This document shows, piece after piece, positions 61,325 to 64,000 of a stretch of DNA of 64,000 nucleotides. The stretch comes from Nesterenkonia natronophila. Lineage in GTDB: Bacteria; Actinomycetota; Actinomycetes; Actinomycetales; Micrococcaceae. Under the pieces are notes generated by a model, which was given only the letters and a program-made list of their open reading frames with translations, was not told the origin of the DNA and made no database searches. The stretch is from contig NZ_QYZP01000002.1 of assembly GCF_003595215.1 (NCBI RefSeq), forward strand, positions 744,001-808,000, given 5' to 3'. The position numbers and the translations under genes are program-made. Each line of letters begins with the position of its first letter. The stretch's first letter is position 1.

Positions 61325-63438
61325 GAGTCTCCTTCAGTGGTTCGGCTGGTCCGATCATGGTCCCATTCGTCGGGCACTTGTCCGAGCTCCATGGTGACGG
61401 GCCTTCCCGCCTCCTCGTTCATGGTGAGAACCGCCAGATGCCGTTGGTAAGAATCGATTACATCGGTGATGATCTGTTCCTGGGTGTATCCGAATATGTC
61501 ATGTCCCAACGATCCGGTGGCGGAGAAGATTTCCACTTGGTAGCAGACCTCATCCTGGGTTCGCAGCCGGGGTGCGAAACTGGGCACCGAATGGGCGATC
61601 GGGTAAGCCTGATACTTGAACTCGGGTTGGTCGCCGAAGAAGACATGCAGGTCCATATGAGGAATGTCGGTCCCCGGGACGGTCCCGCGGCTGCATCGGA
61701 CCTGAGCGCCCTGACTTTCCAGTTCGGCTGCGACTTCCTCGATCGCCGGGGCGGCCACAGTGTTCATGTACGTGGTGACTTCAGCCGCGGTGGGGTACTG
61801 CATGTGCCGGGCGAGACGCCGACGCCATTGGCCGCGCGCGCCCTCCCCGCTGGCCACAATCCGTTCCGACAGGGCAGAGGAGAGGGTGGACTGACGCGAA
61901 TCTGCGGCGTAGTTCTCAAGGCGCAGGGCTCGCCAGACACCGGCCATCAGAAGATAAAGAATGATCGACAGCGGCAGGCCCACGATCACGGTGGCCATCT
62001 GCAGGGTGTAAATCCCATCCAGCAGCAGCATCACCAGGGTCAGCCCGCCGATGATGAAGCTCCACACGACGCGCAGCCAGGGCGGGCCGTCGGAGGTCGT
62101 GTCTCGAGTCTTGGAGGTGAAGTTTGCCAGGACCAGGGCGCCGGAGTCGGCGCTGGTGACGTAGAACAGCAGCCCCACCAGCACAGACACGCCAATGATG
62201 AAAGATGCGCCCGGGAATTCGGCCATCAGCGCGAAATAACCGGATCCTTCAAAGTCCTCAGCCTGTTCCGCAAACTCGGTGTCCCCACCCATGATCCGGG
62301 AGACTGTGGCATTGCCGAAGATCGAGATCCATATTGCGATAAAGGCGAAGGGAACCACGAGGACACCGATGATGAACTGACGCAGTGTGCGCCCTCGCGA
62401 GATTCGTGCGAGGAACAGGCCGACGAACGGCGCCCAAGCCATCCACCAGGCCCAGAAGAAGACGGTCCACCACTCGACCCATCCTTCGTCGAGCCAAGCC
62501 TCTGAGGTGTCGTAGGCGAAGGTTTCGGTGAGCATGCCTGGGAACAGCGCGATGAAGTCGCCGAAGTTCTTCACCAGCGCGTTGAGCAGTTGAACGGTCT
62601 CACCCGAGACGAGCACATAGATCATGAGCAGAATCGCGACCACAACGTTCAACTCCGAGAGTCGGCGTATGCCCTTGTCCACACCGGAGACGGTAGAGAA
62701 CGTGACGACCACGGCTGCGAGGACGACCAGTGCAACCTGCACTCCTGTTCCCGCTTCGATGTCGAAGACCCACCCAATGCCGAAGCTGAGGAACACCACG
62801 CCGATCCCGAGGCTCGTCGCGATTCCGAATACGGTGCCGATAACCGCTGCCGTTTCGATGACGTCCCCGGTCGCGCCGCGCGCACGACGTCCGATAATGG
62901 GCAGCAGGGCGCTGCGGATACTCAGCGGAAGATGGTACCGGTAGGCGAACAGCCCGAAAGCCATTCCCATCAGGGCATACATGGCCCAGCCAGGGATACC
63001 GTAGTGGAACATGGTCCACAAGGCTGCCTCTTCCGCGGCCTGCAGAGTGCCCTCCGCGGCGCCAGGACCTACGCGTAGGTTGGTGGCCGGGCCCACCACG
63101 GCGAAGAACATCAGATCCACCCCGATGCCCGCGGCGAAAAGCATAGCGGTCCAGGTGAACAGGTTGAAACGCGGCTTGGAGTGATCCGGTCCCAATTTGA
63201 CCCGTCCCGACCGGGAGAAGGCCACGATCAGGACGAAGCCGACGACGATTGCGGCAGTGAGAATGAAATACCATCCTAGCCAGCCGCTGATCCGGGTGAA
63301 GGCACCTTCAAGAACCTCGTAGGCGGAGCCAGGAGCTGCCGCGGCCCAAAGGGTGAACGCCACAATGATTGCCGCGGAGACGATGAAAACGGGCCAATTG
63401 ACCTTCGAAGCGATTGTGGCGGGTGGGGCTGCGGCCAT
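61321..63438 (-). CDS. betT: BCCT-family choline/betaine transporter (BetT-like)
   Basis: 705 residues with 12 helices and the BCCT signature region VFFWAWWMAWAPFVGLFLAR, ISRGRTLRQFIIGVL. A soluble C-terminal domain of about 150 residues follows, as in osmotically controlled BetT proteins. The ATG at 63438 has GAGGA about seven bases upstream; a GTG four codons earlier is the alternative. First gene of the operon with betB and betA, so imported choline is converted to the osmoprotectant glycine betaine. No BetI-type repressor gene lies alongside. Confidence 0.9.
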   Translation of the reverse strand: MAAAPPATIASKVNWPVFIVSAAIIVAFTLWAAAAPGSAYEVLEGAFTRISGWLGWYFILTAAIVVGFVLIVAFSRSGRVKLGPDHSKPRFNLFTWTAMLFAAGIGVDLMFFAVVGPATNLRVGPGAAEGTLQAAEEAALWTMFHYGIPGWAMYALMGMAFGLFAYRYHLPLSIRSALLPIIGRRARGATGDVIETAAVIGTVFGIATSLGIGVVFLSFGIGWVFDIEAGTGVQVALVVLAAVVVTFSTVSGVDKGIRRLSELNVVVAILLMIYVLVSGETVQLLNALVKNFGDFIALFPGMLTETFAYDTSEAWLDEGWVEWWTVFFWAWWMAWAPFVGLFLARISRGRTLRQFIIGVLVVPFAFIAIWISIFGNATVSRIMGGDTEFAEQAEDFEGSGYFALMAEFPGASFIIGVSVLVGLLFYVTSADSGALVLANFTSKTRDTTSDGPPWLRVVWSFIIGGLTLVMLLLDGIYTLQMATVIVGLPLSIILYLLMAGVWRALRLENYAADSRQSTLSSALSERIVASGEGARGQWRRRLARHMQYPTAAEVTTYMNTVAAPAIEEVAAELESQGAQVRCSRGTVPGTDIPHMDLHVFFGDQPEFKYQAYPIAHSVPSFAPRLRTQDEVCYQVEIFSATGSLGHDIFGYTQEQIITDVIDSYQRHLAVLTMNEEAGRPVTMELGQVPDEWDHDRTSRTTEGDS

Positions 63439-63720
63439 TGAGTTCCTCACTCAGTTTTGAACGGTCTTGGAAGATGCACGTCTACGCTATGACACGAGAG
63501 CGCCAGTCGTTTTACTTTGCCATAGATGTTCAGCCAATACCTAGGTTTCGGGGCCTTCCTGAGAGTCCTTGGACCAGTTCCACGAGACAGTTCCATGGGC
63601 GATTTCGACCATGAAGTCCTAAAGGTGCACAGCGTGCAGATTCCGTGGCGTCAGCCCGGTGGCAGTGCGGGATTTGGCCGCCCGCGGTGGTGGACGACGT
63701 TACCTGGGAGATACTTGATC

Positions 63721-64000
63721 ATGATCAAGTGTTCCGTGGCCGGTGTCGTAGCGACGGCGGTCTTCCTCGGGCTCGCTGATATTCTGGCGCGGTTCTTCGC
63801 ACCCTCAGCTTCACCCCTGGTGGCGCTGGGCAACACCATCGTTGAACTCTCACCTCCCGCGCTGCAAGAATTCGCGATCTCGACGTTCGGGAGCAGCAAC
63901 AAGTTGGTGCTTTTCATCAGCATGGCAATTGGCGGAGCGCTCGCAGCTGCCCTGCTCGGAGTCTTGGCGGGCTGGCGCCCCAAGGTGGCTGGTGTGGTCT
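63721..64000 (+). CDS. Probable membrane-anchored molybdopterin oxidoreductase, N-terminal part only
   Basis: The frame from the ATG at 63721 runs to the window edge. It encodes hydrophobic segments MIKCSVAGVVATAVFLGLAD and VLFISMAIGGALAAALLGVL, with the spacer TIVELSPPALQEFAISTFG between. This resembles the two-helix N-terminal membrane part of actinobacterial molybdopterin-dependent (SorA-like) oxidoreductases, whose catalytic domain would follow. GGGAG lies 10 bases before the start. It is an N-terminal fragment because the window ends, and the assignment rests on memory of the family. Confidence 0.6.
   Translation, partial: MIKCSVAGVVATAVFLGLADILARFFAPSASPLVALGNTIVELSPPALQEFAISTFGSSNKLVLFISMAIGGALAAALLGVLAGWRPKVAGVV

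Noticed and set aside
63651..63983. 110-codon minus-strand frame at the window end
   Set aside because: The plus-strand frame from 63721 has a ribosome site and membrane-helix pattern of a known family.
1..64000. CRISPR arrays, tRNA or rRNA genes
   Set aside because: No regular spaced repeats and no cloverleaf or rRNA-like sequence noticed in the intergenic gaps.

Overview
The window reads as chromosome of a high-G+C actinobacterium. Supporting signs are near-continuous G/C-rich coding, frequent GTG/TTG starts, many 1-4 base stop/start overlaps, a SCO1664/DUF3090/MSMEG_4193 gene trio and sugar ABC importers without their own ATPase. A choline-to-betaine operon and a heliorhodopsin suit a halotolerant, light-exposed member of the Micrococcales, perhaps Nesterenkonia or a relative. 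That placement is inference and no rRNA or tRNA gene is present to test it.

Layout. 1-6.2 kb: a truncated MFS carrier, a DASS carboxylate symporter, rmuC, a voltage-sensor ion channel with an unusual pore motif, and a DUF222/HNH protein. 6.3-12.6 kb: a LacI-type regulator in one operon with a sugar-binding lipoprotein and two permeases (no ATPase), divergent from a debranching-type glycosidase, with a palindromic operator between them. 12.7-14.9 kb: PPK2 kinase, TspO and a TIGR03085 protein. 14.9-25.9 kb: a defence island holding a single-chain type IIL (MmeI-like) restriction-modification enzyme translationally coupled to a Schlafen/AlbA_2 protein, a GmrSD-type DUF262/DUF1524 nuclease with a likely C-terminal RAMA reader domain, a remnant of a type III methyltransferase, a large zinc-hook ABC ATPase of RloC/PrrC type, and two insertion-sequence scars.

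25.9-34.7 kb: a DUF429 protein and a DNA end-joining neighbourhood (LigD with polymerase-phosphoesterase-ligase order, a Pif1-like helicase with BRCT tail, Ku). 34.7-38.8 kb: housekeeping genes ending in ychF. 38.8-43.2 kb: a compact insertion carrying just two adjacent DUF262 genes. It is bracketed on the left by the 3' end of ychF and on the right by a diverged second copy of that end, with only synonymous differences. No integrase is visible. This is my best candidate for an undescribed mobile defence unit.

43.3-58.2 kb: an SDR enzyme, YtoQ, the SCO1664/DUF3090/phosphatase trio, a heliorhodopsin, a DUF2071 protein, small-molecule methyltransferases, a five-gene membrane-lipid/glycosyl operon, and an FAD oxidoreductase next to a photolyase-related protein that seems to lack the Fe-S cysteines of the bacterial (6-4) class. 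58.2-63.4 kb: betT-betB-betA, which imports choline and oxidises it to glycine betaine. The window ends inside the N-terminus of a probable membrane-anchored molybdopterin oxidoreductase.
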